DNA from: Okeania sp. SIO2C9
Lineage (GTDB): Bacteria; Cyanobacteriota; Cyanobacteriia; Cyanobacteriales; Microcoleaceae
Reading direction: 5' to 3'
DNA length: 64,000 nt
NCBI RefSeq assembly: GCF_010672455.1
Contig: NZ_JAAHGO010000027.1
Location: 23,187 to 87,186, forward strand
In this document: positions 37,083 through 46,118 of the stretch, piece by piece
Layout of the letters: every line of letters begins with the position of its first letter
How positions within the stretch are numbered: position 1 is the first letter of the stretch
Position numbers and translations under genes: made by a program
Notes under the pieces: model-generated
What the model saw: only the letters and a program-made list of their open reading frames with translations
What the model was told of the DNA's origin: nothing
The model's database searches: none

Positions 37083-38723
37083 ATGGTTACATCTGTTCCT
37101 TTAGTAAAAATACCTTTGATATCGGATAACCGAGAACAGATATTAGCAGCAATAGATATGGGTACTAACTCTCTACATTTGGTAGTAGTGAAAATAGACC
37201 CCACTTTACCTGCTTTTACAATTATTGACCGAGACAAAGAAACGGTAAGACTCGGAGACTGTGAAGCGAATGGTAATTTGAAAGCAGAAGTAATGAATAG
37301 AGCGATCGCTACCTTAGACCGCTTCCAAAAAATTGCTAAAAGTGCCAATGCCGAGCAAATTATTACTGTCGCTACCAGTGCTGTACGAGAAGCACCCAAT
37401 GGCACAAAATTTCTGAATAAAATTGCTGATGAGTTAGACTTATACGTTAACTTAATTTCTGGTCAAGAAGAAGCACGCCGAATTTATCTAGGAGTGCTCT
37501 CAGCAATGGAGTTTAACAACAAACCCCATGTAATTATTGATATTGGTGGGGGTTCCACAGAGTTAATATTAGGTGACGGTAATGCAGCGCGGACTCTAAG
37601 CAGTACCAAGGTAGGTGCAGTACGTTTGACCAAAGAATTTGTCACTACTGACCCCATTAGCAAAATAGAATTTGCCTATCTGCGAGCTTATATTAGGGGT
37701 TTATTGGAACGTCCGACAGAGGAGTTATTAGCTAATATCCAGGAAGGCGAAAAACCAAAGTTAGTTGGTACTTCTGGCACTATTGAAGCATTAGCGACTA
37801 TTCATGCTTATGAACAATTCGGGAATGCACCGACTTCCCTCGCAGGTTATCAGTTTAGTTTAGCTGAATTGGAAGGGTTAGTTAATAAGCTGAAAAAAAT
37901 GTCAGTCTCCGAACGACAAGAGTTACCGGGAATGTCACAGAAGCGCTCGGAAATTATTTTGGCAGGTGCTTTAGTATTACAAGAGGCAATGAGTTTATTG
38001 GGAATGGAGTCAATAACTGTTTGCGAACGTAGTTTGCGGGAGGGAGTAATAGTTGACTGGATGTTGAATCATAGTTTGATATACGACCGCCTCCGTTTCC
38101 AAAGTTCCATTCGTCAGCGTAATACCCTAAAAATTGCTCAAAAATACCAAGTAAATTTGGAATGTAGCGAGCGGGTTGCTTCTTGGGGGTTACATTTATT
38201 TGACCAAACTCAAGGAGTGCTACATGAGTGGGGGAATGATGAACGAGAGTTATTATGGGCAGCCGGAATTTTGCATAACTGTGGTTTATATGTGAGTCAT
38301 GCATCCCACCATAAACATTCTTATTATTTGATTAGGAATGGAGAATTATTGGGTTATAGCGAGATTGAGATTGAAGTAATTGCTAATTTGGCTCGCTATC
38401 ACCGCAAAAGTTTACCGAAGAAAAAGCACGAAAATTATCAAAATTTACCAAAAAAATATCAGCATATGGTATCTCAGTTGAGTGCGTTGTTGCGGTTAGC
38501 GATCGCTTTAGACCGACGACAAAAAGGAGCGATCGCTGATGTGAAATGTGATTTCAGTCAAAATAAACAGGAATTTTATATGTGGTTACGACCAGCTAAC
38601 CCTGAAGATGACTGTGCTTTGGAGTTGTGGAATTTAGACTACAAGAAGGAGGCGTTTGAAGAAGAGTTTGCTTTGAAGTTGATAGCAAAGTTGGAACCTG
38701 TGATGGTCTCTGTATCGTTTTAG
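37083..38723 (+). CDS. ppx: Exopolyphosphatase / pppGpp phosphohydrolase (Ppx/GppA)
   Basis: 546 aa. N-terminal ASKHA-fold domain (AAIDMGTNSLHLVVV; IIDIGGGSTELILG; KLVGTSGTIEALATI), C-terminal HD-like domain (AAGILHNCGLYVSHASHHKH, IEVIANLARYHRKSLP). It hydrolyses polyphosphate and/or pppGpp. The length and the HD part match the long cyanobacterial Ppx form. Divergent from the prenyltransferase gene; the 219-bp gap is AT-rich. Confidence 0.92.
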   Translation: MVTSVPLVKIPLISDNREQILAAIDMGTNSLHLVVVKIDPTLPAFTIIDRDKETVRLGDCEANGNLKAEVMNRAIATLDRFQKIAKSANAEQIITVATSAVREAPNGTKFLNKIADELDLYVNLISGQEEARRIYLGVLSAMEFNNKPHVIIDIGGGSTELILGDGNAARTLSSTKVGAVRLTKEFVTTDPISKIEFAYLRAYIRGLLERPTEELLANIQEGEKPKLVGTSGTIEALATIHAYEQFGNAPTSLAGYQFSLAELEGLVNKLKKMSVSERQELPGMSQKRSEIILAGALVLQEAMSLLGMESITVCERSLREGVIVDWMLNHSLIYDRLRFQSSIRQRNTLKIAQKYQVNLECSERVASWGLHLFDQTQGVLHEWGNDERELLWAAGILHNCGLYVSHASHHKHSYYLIRNGELLGYSEIEIEVIANLARYHRKSLPKKKHENYQNLPKKYQHMVSQLSALLRLAIALDRRQKGAIADVKCDFSQNKQEFYMWLRPANPEDDCALELWNLDYKKEAFEEEFALKLIAKLEPVMVSVSF

Positions 38724-38875
38724 GTAAGTTTGATATTTTGATCTCAAGGTTGGTTGAAGACCCGCGCTCTCCCGAAGGGGAGCGTCGGGATGAATGCGAG
38801 CGCATTCCGCAGGAAAAACCAATCAATATTGCGGTTTTTACAAGGGTATGCTATACTAAACACAATTAGGCTGCT
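38724..38875. repeat. GC-rich repeat spacer after ppx
   Basis: Contains GCTCTCCCGAAGGGGAGCG (hairpin, about 38767-38785) and GCGAGCGCATTCCGCAGGA, part of which recurs at 34847. GC content is clearly above the surroundings. No gene. Confidence 0.6.
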
Positions 38876-39048
38876 GGGCTAGCAGTGTCAGTCTGTGAAG
38901 CGCGCCTTTAGACCAAAAAGAGGTTTGGCCTCGGAGGCAGGTGCTACGTTAGCGCAGCTCCTCTGTCAAGAGGAAGCAGAAAGTCCTGAACCGCGAGGTT
39001 TAGGAATCCCGCGTTGTCGCGCCATGCGCAACGTCGGGAGGATGTCAA
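38876..39048 (+). mobile_element. IS200/IS605-like right end (possible omega-RNA) without tnpB
   Basis: GC-rich, structured segment: TGCTACGTTAGCGCAGC, CTCCTCTGTCAAGAGGAAGC, AGAAAGTCCTGAACCGCGAG, GTTTAGGAATCCCGCG, a GTTG...CAAC hairpin around GCGCCATGCGC, then CGGGAGGATGTCAA. This pattern (AGxAAxC...GAGGTTT...CCCGCG...CGGGAGGATGTCA) recalls the 3' ends of cyanobacterial TnpB elements, where the end is transcribed as guide RNA. No tnpB or tnpA ORF is nearby, so it is a remnant or a stand-alone RNA. Recognition is from memory. Confidence 0.5.
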
Positions 39049-39645
39049 AGTAGAGGCGTTTCATCGAATGTCTCTACATTTTTATCAAACAATTGTGTAA
39101 TATATTAAAGTTAATGAACAAATAAAATGCTTATACCAATTCACTTTAAAAATGTCGAATTAGTGTATGATATTAATCTTAATTATTTAGGAGTCAACCC
39201 ACCCCTAACCCCTCTCAGGAGGGGCATTCAGGAGTCAGGAGGGAAGAAAGAAGAAGAAAGAGTAGTAGAAGAAGAAAGTTGTTTGTTCGCGCTCTTATCC
39301 GGACATGATATCATACTTCAAATCACCAACGCCAATGTCACAAATAGTTGGTAACTGATAATGTTAAATAATAACCAGAAATTTCTGTATAATTGAACTT
39401 TTAAGCCATTCAAATCTGACTTTTGACTTCTGACTTCCGTTAAACGGTATTAGTTCCCTATCCCCAGAATATCTCAGGAGGTAAAATAATGAAAGACTTT
39501 TCCGGACATGATATCATATCTCAAATCACCAACGCCCAAAAATAAAATCAATTCTCACACATAAATTATCAATTATTTCTCCCTATTGCCTACTGCCTAC
39601 TGCCTACTCCCTCTTTTCTGGAGATATCTAATTGTTAAATTGATA
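39049..39645. other. Repeat-rich spacer downstream of the DUF2207 gene
   Basis: Contains CACCCCTAACCCCTCTCAGG, a GAAGAAAGAAGAAG tract, two copies of GGACATGATATCATA followed by CTCAAATCACCAACGCC (about 39301-39338 and 39502-39536), and the right half of a TAGACATCT-type element with TACTGCC heptamers (39538-39632). Short ORFs here have no gene-like features. Confidence 0.6.
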
Positions 39646-40773
39646 CTATCCACCGTCACCGCCGCCACCACCGTCGCCACCGCCACCACCGTCACCGCCG
39701 CCCCAACTGCCACCGTCGCCACCACCACCACCGTCACCGCCGCCACCACCGCAACCGTAACCACCGTAACCACCGTAACCATCCCAACCGCCACCACGGC
39801 CACCACGGCCACCACGGCCACGACCACGGCCACGGCCACGGCCACGGCCACTGCTGCTACAACTACTAACAACAAATAAGGCGATGTATAAAAGCACTAT
39901 AAACATTATTGGATACGAAGAGATTAGCTCTAATAGTCCTGAAAAAAGAGAACTAACTGCTTGAGTGAGGTGCAAAATAGCTGTTGAAACATCAAGAACA
40001 TTATGGAAAAACATCGCCATAACTTCTATTTCTTGTTGCGAAATAGAACTAACTGCTTGAATGCGCTGCCAATTAGGTGTTGAAACATCAAGAATATTAT
40101 GGGGAAACTGCACCATAACTTCTATTTCTTGTTGCGGTGGAATTGCTTTTTTAGCGACAAATTCAACAACAGTGGAATTTATTTTTCTAGGGTTAGTTGG
40201 TGTGCCAAAACTTTTAAAAGTTTGGATTTTTTCTGATAAAATTTCCGGTAGTCGGACTATGATTTTGGCATTTTGTATAGGAGCATTACGGTTGGCAAAT
40301 ATTGCTTTCCAATAAACCTTATCTCCATTTTCATTAATATGTAAACCACCTATTACGCGATATTTTAAGACAAAAGTATGGGCTTCAGGTGCATTGAGTT
40401 GATGTTGCCATTTAATCCATATCTGGTTATTTTTTATTCCAGTTTGGCTAGGAATCTGTTCCTGATTTTCCCAAACTGTGACATCGGTAATCTTATCTAC
40501 TTTGTCTAGTGGAATATATCGATATCGTTGGTTTGTATGAGATTGCGTAAAGACATATTTCTGGGTTTCGCTTACCAGCATATCTCCATTTTTTTGAACA
40601 TCTATTTCCACATTGATAAAATCCCAGTAAAAAGGAGAGGTTCCCTGAGCAATAGTTTGTAATGCTGGAGATAAACCAATCAATATAGCCACAAAAAATG
40701 TCAATATTTTTCGCAGTTTTATTCGGATTTTTATCCGGGAGTATGGTTTGATTAAACTTGGTAAATAGTTCAT
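39646..40773 (-). CDS. DUF2207-like membrane protein with Arg/Gly and Gly/Asp tail
   Basis: About 375 aa from the ATG at 40773. Signal segment (ILTFFVAILIGLSPALQTIA), then a DUF2207-type extracytoplasmic domain (INVEIDVQKNGDMLVSETQK, RYRYIPLDKVDKITDVTV, HTFVLKYRVIGGLHIN), one TM helix (IMFIVLLYIALFVVSS), then a tail of GRGRGRGR repeats and a GGGGGDGG-rich end. A short duplicated block (VSSISQQEIEVMAMFFHNVL vs. the preceding segment IPPQQEIEVMVQFPHNIL) lies before the TM. A TTG at 40902 in frame is ignored because the ATG gives a normal signal peptide. Confidence 0.78.
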   Translation of the reverse strand: MNYLPSLIKPYSRIKIRIKLRKILTFFVAILIGLSPALQTIAQGTSPFYWDFINVEIDVQKNGDMLVSETQKYVFTQSHTNQRYRYIPLDKVDKITDVTVWENQEQIPSQTGIKNNQIWIKWQHQLNAPEAHTFVLKYRVIGGLHINENGDKVYWKAIFANRNAPIQNAKIIVRLPEILSEKIQTFKSFGTPTNPRKINSTVVEFVAKKAIPPQQEIEVMVQFPHNILDVSTPNWQRIQAVSSISQQEIEVMAMFFHNVLDVSTAILHLTQAVSSLFSGLLELISSYPIMFIVLLYIALFVVSSCSSSGRGRGRGRGRGRGGRGGRGGGWDGYGGYGGYGCGGGGGDGGGGGDGGSWGGGDGGGGGDGGGGGDGG

Positions 40774-40929
40774 ATTTTTCTTGTCCACCGTATAGTTTAA
40801 TAATTTTGTTTTCAACAAATACAGAGCTAAGATTAAATTGTATTTATTTCCTAAATATTTGTAGAGAAATATAATATTCTCAATAAATTTTTTGCTACTC
40901 AAGCCTCATACTAATCCTTGGAGAAGTAT

Positions 40930-41204
40930 AAATTATTCATTAATTGATAATGGATAATTGATAATTACCTCTGGTTAAAACCGAGAGTATTGAATATAAG
41001 GAAATATTATTTCTTTTCTTGGTCGATTGGATATGGCTCCGAGACCTCGCCATCCCACCCAACGGGGAAGCTGCGAAGATCGACCGCTGTCTTGGTCGAT
41101 TGGATATGGCTCCGGGACCTCGCCATCCCTCGACCGCTTTTTTCCCCTTAAAAGGGGAGGCTTTAAACCAGAATTATTTAATTACTAATTATTAATAATT
41201 CGGT
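40930..41204 (-). mobile_element. TTAC-flanked hairpin element, copy C
   Basis: Minus strand: TTTTTACCGAA, then TAATTCTGGTTTAAAGCCTC and CCCTTTTAAGGGG. The other side has GAGGTAATTATCAATTATCC. The internal hairpin (GGTCGATTGGATATGGCTCC ... CCTCGCCATCCC ... TCGACCGC) is present twice in tandem, against once in copy B and none in copy A. Confidence 0.62.
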
Positions 41205-41244
41205 AAAAACAATTTATTCTCAGCTTTTTACCTGAAATTTATAC

Positions 41245-41448
41245 TTAATCAATTATCCAATAACCATTTTTTCGCCAATATTGTTTCTTTAAAGCTGCTT
41301 CTAAATCCTTTTTTTCAATCCAAATCCAGTCTTTAAACATCATCAGTTCTCCCAATTTTTGACTAGAGGCAGTCTGAATTTCTATTACTTCCTTTAGTTG
41401 AGCTGAGGAAATTAATTGTCTTCGGATTAAAATTTCGCCTATTTTCAA
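41245..41448 (-). CDS. Short GspE N-terminal/MshEN-like domain protein
   Basis: 67 aa: MKIGEILIRRQLISSAQLKE ... QTASSQKLGELMMFKDWI ... DLEAALKKQYWRKNGYWI. The pattern GEILIxxxLIS...LxxAxxxQ...KLGELL...I...L..AL..Q is that of the N-terminal domain of type II secretion/type IV pilus ATPases (GspE/PilB, MshEN), which can bind c-di-GMP. Stand-alone small versions are common in cyanobacteria. A diguanylate cyclase is encoded 12 kb away, but any link is speculative. Confidence 0.7.
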   Translation of the reverse strand: MKIGEILIRRQLISSAQLKEVIEIQTASSQKLGELMMFKDWIWIEKKDLEAALKKQYWRKNGYWIID

Positions 41449-41504
41449 GATTGTGTTTTACCTTAATTGATGTGGTATTCTCATTTCCTACTAATTTCTA
41501 TCGG

Positions 41505-41556
41505 GGGGAACTTATGCAGTTTCTGCCAATTATTTATCAAAGCTGCATAATAACAA
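41505..41556. repeat. Palindromic repeat downstream of the TPR-CHAT gene
   Basis: GGAACTTATGCAGTTTCTGC, then CAATTATTTATCAAAGCTGCATAA: the arms TTATGCAG and CTGCATAA can pair. The same sequence in the same orientation is at 45195-45240, on the other side of the gene. Confidence 0.85.
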
Positions 41557-41604
41557 TATCTTGAAGAAATAACAGATCCTCGAAGGGTCTAACAAAACCT
41601 ACTG

Positions 41605-41730
41605 GACCGACACACTTTAAATGGTGCATTAAATGGGGAGTGTGGGGAGCGTGGGGAGGGTGGGGAGAAAAAGACATCTATAGAAGACAAAAATCTATTG
41701 CACAGTTTTAGCTGTGTCAGTCCACTACAA
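41605..41730. repeat. GGACTGACACA inverted-repeat element
   Basis: Left end CTACTGGACCGACACACTTT, right end AGCTGTGTCAGTCCACTAC; the right part TCTATTGCACAGTTTTAGCT is shared with 49800-49853. The interior has GTGGGGA heptamers. It stops 3 bp before the stop codon of the TPR-CHAT gene. Confidence 0.85.
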
Positions 41731-41733
41731 AAA

Positions 41734-44700
41734 CTAATCATTCCACTCACCCTGCACAATAAAAGGTGCCCAATAATAAGGCGCATTCCAATTTTCTGAA
41801 CTCAACATTTCTAACTGTGTTTCTCTCATCGCCTCTACTGGATTTTTACCTGTTTCTAACATTTTATGATAATAATTTTGCATTAATTCTGAAGTGGAAT
41901 TATCTGCGACACTCCATAAACTTACTACTAATCGTTTAGCTCCCGCATACATAAATCCTCTGGTTAAACTGACTAACCCTTCTCCTCTTATTTCTTCTCC
42001 TATTCCTGTTTCACAAGCACTTAATACTACTAATTCTGCTGGAATTTCTAAGCTGAAAATATCGTTTAATTGTAAAAAACCTGGTGTTTCTTTGCCTGTT
42101 TTATCATACAAGGAAAGTACTAATCCTGATAATTCTGGTTGAGTTTCATTTAATAATCCGTGGGTGGCTAAATGTACTATTTGATATTGGGATAAATCGG
42201 GATTTATTGCAGTTTTTCGATTTGCTTGAAAGCCTAATGATAATTTAGAAAAATTATCTGGAACTAATGCTAATATTGCTTCTGCTTCTTGACGAGTTCC
42301 TTTTAAGCGAGAGAATGATGAACCCAGAAAATCTTCTAGGGAACGTTTTAATGCCATTCTGGTTAAATTATTATTTTCGGTTTCCCTTTCTTTTTTTGGT
42401 AGAGAAACTGTTTGAAATCTGGGGTCGTTATCCTGAAATACTGGGTCAGCAATAACTGCTACTTTTTTCGGAGCGAGGCTGCGACCTTTAACTTGTTCTC
42501 TGAGGATATCAATACTTGAAGCTGAAGGTAAGGTGACTATTTCATGGTTGACAATTAAGGGTTGATAGTTGGTTTGATTGAGATTTTGTGGTAGTGGTAA
42601 TGCTGCAAAGGGAATGGTCTGTAATATTCCATCTCCTACTATTAATAGTCGTTTATTTTCTAATTTATTTGCTACAGGCGACAATAATATTTCACTTAAT
42701 TTATTTCCGGTTTCTGGTACTGGGGAAAGGGAGATTATTTCTTCTCTAAATTGTTTAGCTAATTTTTCTATTTCTGCTCTTGGAGGTAGTTCATAACTAC
42801 TAATTTCTGTGGGAGTTACTAACCATAAATAACTGGCGTCTTTTCCCAGAGAATATTGTAAAAGTATGCTTTCTTTGTCGATAACTTGTTGTTGAATTTC
42901 TGAGGCAGTTAGGGGGTCTGGATATTTGAGGTTAGCGTAACGAGGACTGCTTTGTTTGATTTTTACTTCTAATTGTTGGAGTTCGTTGCTGAGGGTTTCG
43001 ATTTGTTGTTTGAGTTCGTCCAGGTTGTATCCAGGGGTGTTGAGTTGTCGTGCTTGGTCTAATGTGTTGAGTTGTTGCAGTAGTTGTTTTTCTTGGGCGA
43101 GGAGTTCGGGGTCTACTCCGGTTTTGATGTCTGCTCCTGATTCTGCTAGGATGTCTAGTAAGCTTCTGGCACGACTGCGTTCGCTGGCGTTTAATGCTTT
43201 GCGGTCATAACCTTGGTTGGGGTTTTGTTTGTGGAGTTGCATTAAGAGGTCGATGTAGAATTGATAGTAATCTTGAACTGTGGCAAAGTAGGATGTACGG
43301 AGGTCTTGAGCAACTATTTTGGTGCGGAGGTCTTCAATTATTTCTAGGGATTTTTCTATGAATGTTAAACTTTCGATGAGGTGGCCTTGGTCTCGTTTGA
43401 GTCCAGCGAGATTAGAGAGAGTGGTTGCTTCCGTACCCCGATCGCCTACTTGCTGAAGTATAGGTAAAGCTTGCTGATAGAAACTGAGTGCTGTCTGTTT
43501 TTCTCCTAAGCTACTATAGACAACTCCAATATTATTGAGAATAAGTGCTTCCCCACTCCGATCGCCTACTTGCTGAAATAGAGGTAAAGCTTGCTGGTAG
43601 TAATTGAGTGCTGTTTGTTTTTCTTCTAAGCTATCGTAGACAAGGCCCATATTATTGAGAGTGGTTGCTTCTCCACTCCGGTCTCCTACTTGCTGAAATA
43701 GAGATAAAGCTTGCTGGTAGTAATTGAGTGCTGTTTGTTTTTCTCCTAAGCTACTATAGACAAGGCCCATATTATTGAGAATGAGTGCTTCCCTACCTGG
43801 AGCGCCTACTTGCTGGGATAGAGGTAAAGCTTGCTGGTAGTAATTGAGTGCTGTTTGTTTTTCTCCTAAGCTATAGTAGACAGCGCCAATATTATTGAGA
43901 GTGGTTGCTTCCCTACTCCGGTCTCCTACTTGCCGAACTATAAGTAAAGTCCGCTCGAAAAAATTGAGTGCTGTTTGCTTTTCTCCTGAGCTACTATAGA
44001 CAAGGCCAATATTATTGAGAGTGGTTGCTTCCCCACTCCGGTCTCCTACTTGCTGGGATAGAGTTAAAGCTTGCTGGTAGTAATTGAGTGCTGTTTGTTT
44101 TTCTCCTAAGCTATCGTAAACACTGCCGATATTATTGAGAGTGCTTGCTTTCGTAGCCCGATCGCCTACTTGCTGAAGTATAGGTAAAGCTTGCTGATAG
44201 AAATTGAGTGCTGTTTGTTTTTCTCCTAAGTCACTATAGACACCGCCAATATTATTGAGAGTGATTGCTTCCCCACCCCGATCGCCTATTTGCTGGGATA
44301 GAGGTAAAGCTTGCTGGTAGTAATTGAGTGCTGTTTGTTTTTCTCCTAAGTCACTATAGACACCGCCAATATTATTGAGAGTGGTTGCTTCCCCACTCTG
44401 GTCTCCTACTTTTAGTCTTAAAGATAAAGCTTGATTGAAGAAATTGAGTGCTGTTTGTTTTTCTCCTAAGTCGCTATAAACAGCGCCAATATTATTAAGA
44501 GTGGTTGCTTCCCCACTCTGATCGCCTACTTGCTGTCTTAGAGATAAAGCTTGCTGATAGAAATTGAGTGCTGTTTGTTTTTCTCCTAAGCTATCGTAGA
44601 CACTGCCAATATTATTGAGAGTGCTTGCTTCCTCACTCCGATCGCCTATTTGTTGTCTTAGAGATAAAGCTTGCTGGTAGTAATTGAGTGCTGTTTGTTT

Positions 44701-45135
44701 TTCTCCTAAGCTATCGTAAACACGGCCAATACGAATGAGTGTAGTTGCTTCCCTACCTCGAGCACCTACTTGCTGAAATAAAGGTAAAGCTTGCTGGTAG
44801 TAATTGAGTGTTGTTTGTTTTTCTCCTAAGCTATCGTAGACATAACCAAGCCAAACCAGTGTGCTTACTTCCCCACTAAGGTTGCCCGTCTTTCTAAATA
44901 GTAATAGTGCCTCTTCCCATTTAGCAATAGCTCCTCTCCTAGATTCTGCTGTACCTTGCTTATATAGTTCAACTCCTTGCTTATATAATCTATCTGCTTT
45001 AGCACTCTTGTCTGTCTGAGCAATAACTTCTCCCCCATTGATAATATTGGGCAACATTAATACAGGAAAACTGACATTAAATAACATCAGACTATTAACA
45101 CTGAGAATAGACAAGTATCTCTTAGGAGAAACCAT
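41734..45135 (-). CDS. Exported TPR-CHAT protein (caspase-like peptidase domain)
   Basis: 1133 aa. Signal peptide ([20 protein letters not shown]), then a 40-residue TPR array: 12 regular repeats of the form [18 protein letters not shown] followed by [20 protein letters not shown] (about residues 95-575). Then a helical linker ([18 protein letters not shown]; a coiled segment) and a C-terminal CHAT domain with the His in [10 protein letters not shown] and the Cys in [17 protein letters not shown] domains are caspase-fold proteases. The TPR repeats are near identical in DNA (120-bp period), suggesting repeat expansion. The gene is bracketed by direct copies of a hairpin repeat. Confidence 0.92.
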   Translation of the reverse strand: MVSPKRYLSILSVNSLMLFNVSFPVLMLPNIINGGEVIAQTDKSAKADRLYKQGVELYKQGTAESRRGAIAKWEEALLLFRKTGNLSGEVSTLVWLGYVYDSLGEKQTTLNYYQQALPLFQQVGARGREATTLIRIGRVYDSLGEKQTALNYYQQALSLRQQIGDRSEEASTLNNIGSVYDSLGEKQTALNFYQQALSLRQQVGDQSGEATTLNNIGAVYSDLGEKQTALNFFNQALSLRLKVGDQSGEATTLNNIGGVYSDLGEKQTALNYYQQALPLSQQIGDRGGEAITLNNIGGVYSDLGEKQTALNFYQQALPILQQVGDRATKASTLNNIGSVYDSLGEKQTALNYYQQALTLSQQVGDRSGEATTLNNIGLVYSSSGEKQTALNFFERTLLIVRQVGDRSREATTLNNIGAVYYSLGEKQTALNYYQQALPLSQQVGAPGREALILNNMGLVYSSLGEKQTALNYYQQALSLFQQVGDRSGEATTLNNMGLVYDSLEEKQTALNYYQQALPLFQQVGDRSGEALILNNIGVVYSSLGEKQTALSFYQQALPILQQVGDRGTEATTLSNLAGLKRDQGHLIESLTFIEKSLEIIEDLRTKIVAQDLRTSYFATVQDYYQFYIDLLMQLHKQNPNQGYDRKALNASERSRARSLLDILAESGADIKTGVDPELLAQEKQLLQQLNTLDQARQLNTPGYNLDELKQQIETLSNELQQLEVKIKQSSPRYANLKYPDPLTASEIQQQVIDKESILLQYSLGKDASYLWLVTPTEISSYELPPRAEIEKLAKQFREEIISLSPVPETGNKLSEILLSPVANKLENKRLLIVGDGILQTIPFAALPLPQNLNQTNYQPLIVNHEIVTLPSASSIDILREQVKGRSLAPKKVAVIADPVFQDNDPRFQTVSLPKKERETENNNLTRMALKRSLEDFLGSSFSRLKGTRQEAEAILALVPDNFSKLSLGFQANRKTAINPDLSQYQIVHLATHGLLNETQPELSGLVLSLYDKTGKETPGFLQLNDIFSLEIPAELVVLSACETGIGEEIRGEGLVSLTRGFMYAGAKRLVVSLWSVADNSTSELMQNYYHKMLETGKNPVEAMRETQLEMLSSENWNAPYYWAPFIVQGEWND

Positions 45136-45192
45136 AAATTTGACCCTTTCCTCACAACTAGAAATCTTAAGATCATTATATTTCCAGTTTCA

Positions 45193-45242
45193 AGGAACTT
45201 ATGCAGTTTCTGCCAATTATTTCTCAAAGCTGCATAAGTTAA
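45193..45242. repeat. Palindromic repeat upstream of the TPR-CHAT gene
   Basis: ACTTATGCAG and CTGCATAAGT form a perfect 10-bp inverted repeat around TTTCTGCCAATTATTTCTCA. Direct-orientation copy of the repeat at 41505, so the two copies flank the gene. Confidence 0.9.
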
Positions 45243-45403
45243 ATTCATCAGAGACTATAGTGAAATAGAACCTTGAAGAGGATAAATTTTGATATCCAGT
45301 TGGATTAATCAACCAGATTTATGCAAAAATGTTTGGTTTTTAAATGTTTACTGTCTTAGTTACTACTAATATAGAATCCGGGTAATTAGTTATCGTATTA
45401 CTG

Positions 45404-45474
45404 AGGAGTAAGGAGTAAGGAGTAAGGAGTAACGAGTAACGAGTAACGAGTAACGAGTAACGAGTAACGAGTAA
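45404..45474. repeat. GAGTAAG / GAGTAAC heptamer tract
   Basis: Four GAGTAAG units switch to six GAGTAAC units in head-to-tail order. The final GAGTAA supplies the TAA target duplication of the adjoining element. Confidence 0.95.
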
Positions 45475-45570
45475 TATCAAATCCAGTTGAATACTTAATT
45501 GTATTGTTGGGGGAGATGGGGAGATGGGGAGATTGAATAATGAACATATACTATATAACCGGATTCTATA
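45475..45570. repeat. TATCAAATCCG element with TAA target duplication
   Basis: 96 bp with ends TATCAAATCCAG and CCGGATTCTATA, TAA at 45472-45474 and 45571-45573. The interior has GGGGAGAT octamers. Inserted at the end of the GAGTAAC tract, 57 bp before the DUF3592 gene. Confidence 0.85.
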
Positions 45571-45626
45571 TAAGGTGAAGACAGAGTATGATTTTTACCC
45601 AAAAATATATTTTTAGAGGTTTAAGC

Positions 45627-46118
45627 ATGAAACATACTTTTAAACTAATATTTCTGATATCACTTATAATCTCAATATTTCCAGCATCCTGTTCAGTTGG
45701 CGGAGGTTATTGGTACTATAAAACTAAATCATGGGTAGACTCGGCAAAAAGAGTAGACGGGAAAGTTAAAGAATTATTAGAAGTCGAAAATGAAACGAAT
45801 GGTATTATGTATACACCTGTAGTACAATATAAGTATAAAGGAGAGATTAAAACATATACTTCAAACGTTTCTAGTTACCCTAAACCTTACAATGAGGGGG
45901 ATACAGTTACTATCCTAATTGACCGAGAAAATTCTGACAAGGTTCGTATTGATTCGGTTAATGACCTTTATTTTGGTGTAATTATGTTGGGAATTTTTAC
46001 ATTACCGTTTGTAGTTATTGTGTTGATCGCAGTTAGTGTCAGTTATGTTTTAATGAGGTTTTCAAGGGAGGTAAAAAATGATTCTCAGCAGGAACTACTG
46101 GACACTACGCAGAATTGA
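45627..46118 (+). CDS. DUF3592-like membrane protein
   Basis: 163 aa. N-terminal hydrophobic helix (LIFLISLIISIFPASCSVGG), a small beta-rich domain (RVDGKVKELLEVENETNGIM, YTPVVQYKYKGEIKTYTS, EGDTVTILIDRENSDKV), and a C-terminal helix (GVIMLGIFTLPFVVIVLIAV). This is the DUF3592 layout; function unknown. ATG at 45627 follows AGAGG by 8 bp and is preferred to the upstream in-frame start at 45588. The 3' end overlaps the next gene by 41 bp in another frame. Confidence 0.75.
   Translation: MKHTFKLIFLISLIISIFPASCSVGGGYWYYKTKSWVDSAKRVDGKVKELLEVENETNGIMYTPVVQYKYKGEIKTYTSNVSSYPKPYNEGDTVTILIDRENSDKVRIDSVNDLYFGVIMLGIFTLPFVVIVLIAVSVSYVLMRFSREVKNDSQQELLDTTQN

Noticed and set aside
38876..39048. RNase P RNA or another housekeeping RNA
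   Set aside because: AGAAAGTCCTGAACC is only loosely like the RNase P motif, and the length and the ending CGGGAGGATGTCAA fit a mobile-element end better.
39586..39879. Thr/Ala-rich plus-strand ORF (ATTATVTTVT repeats)
   Set aside because: Antisense of the Gly/Arg/Asp-rich tail of the DUF2207 gene; pure low complexity.
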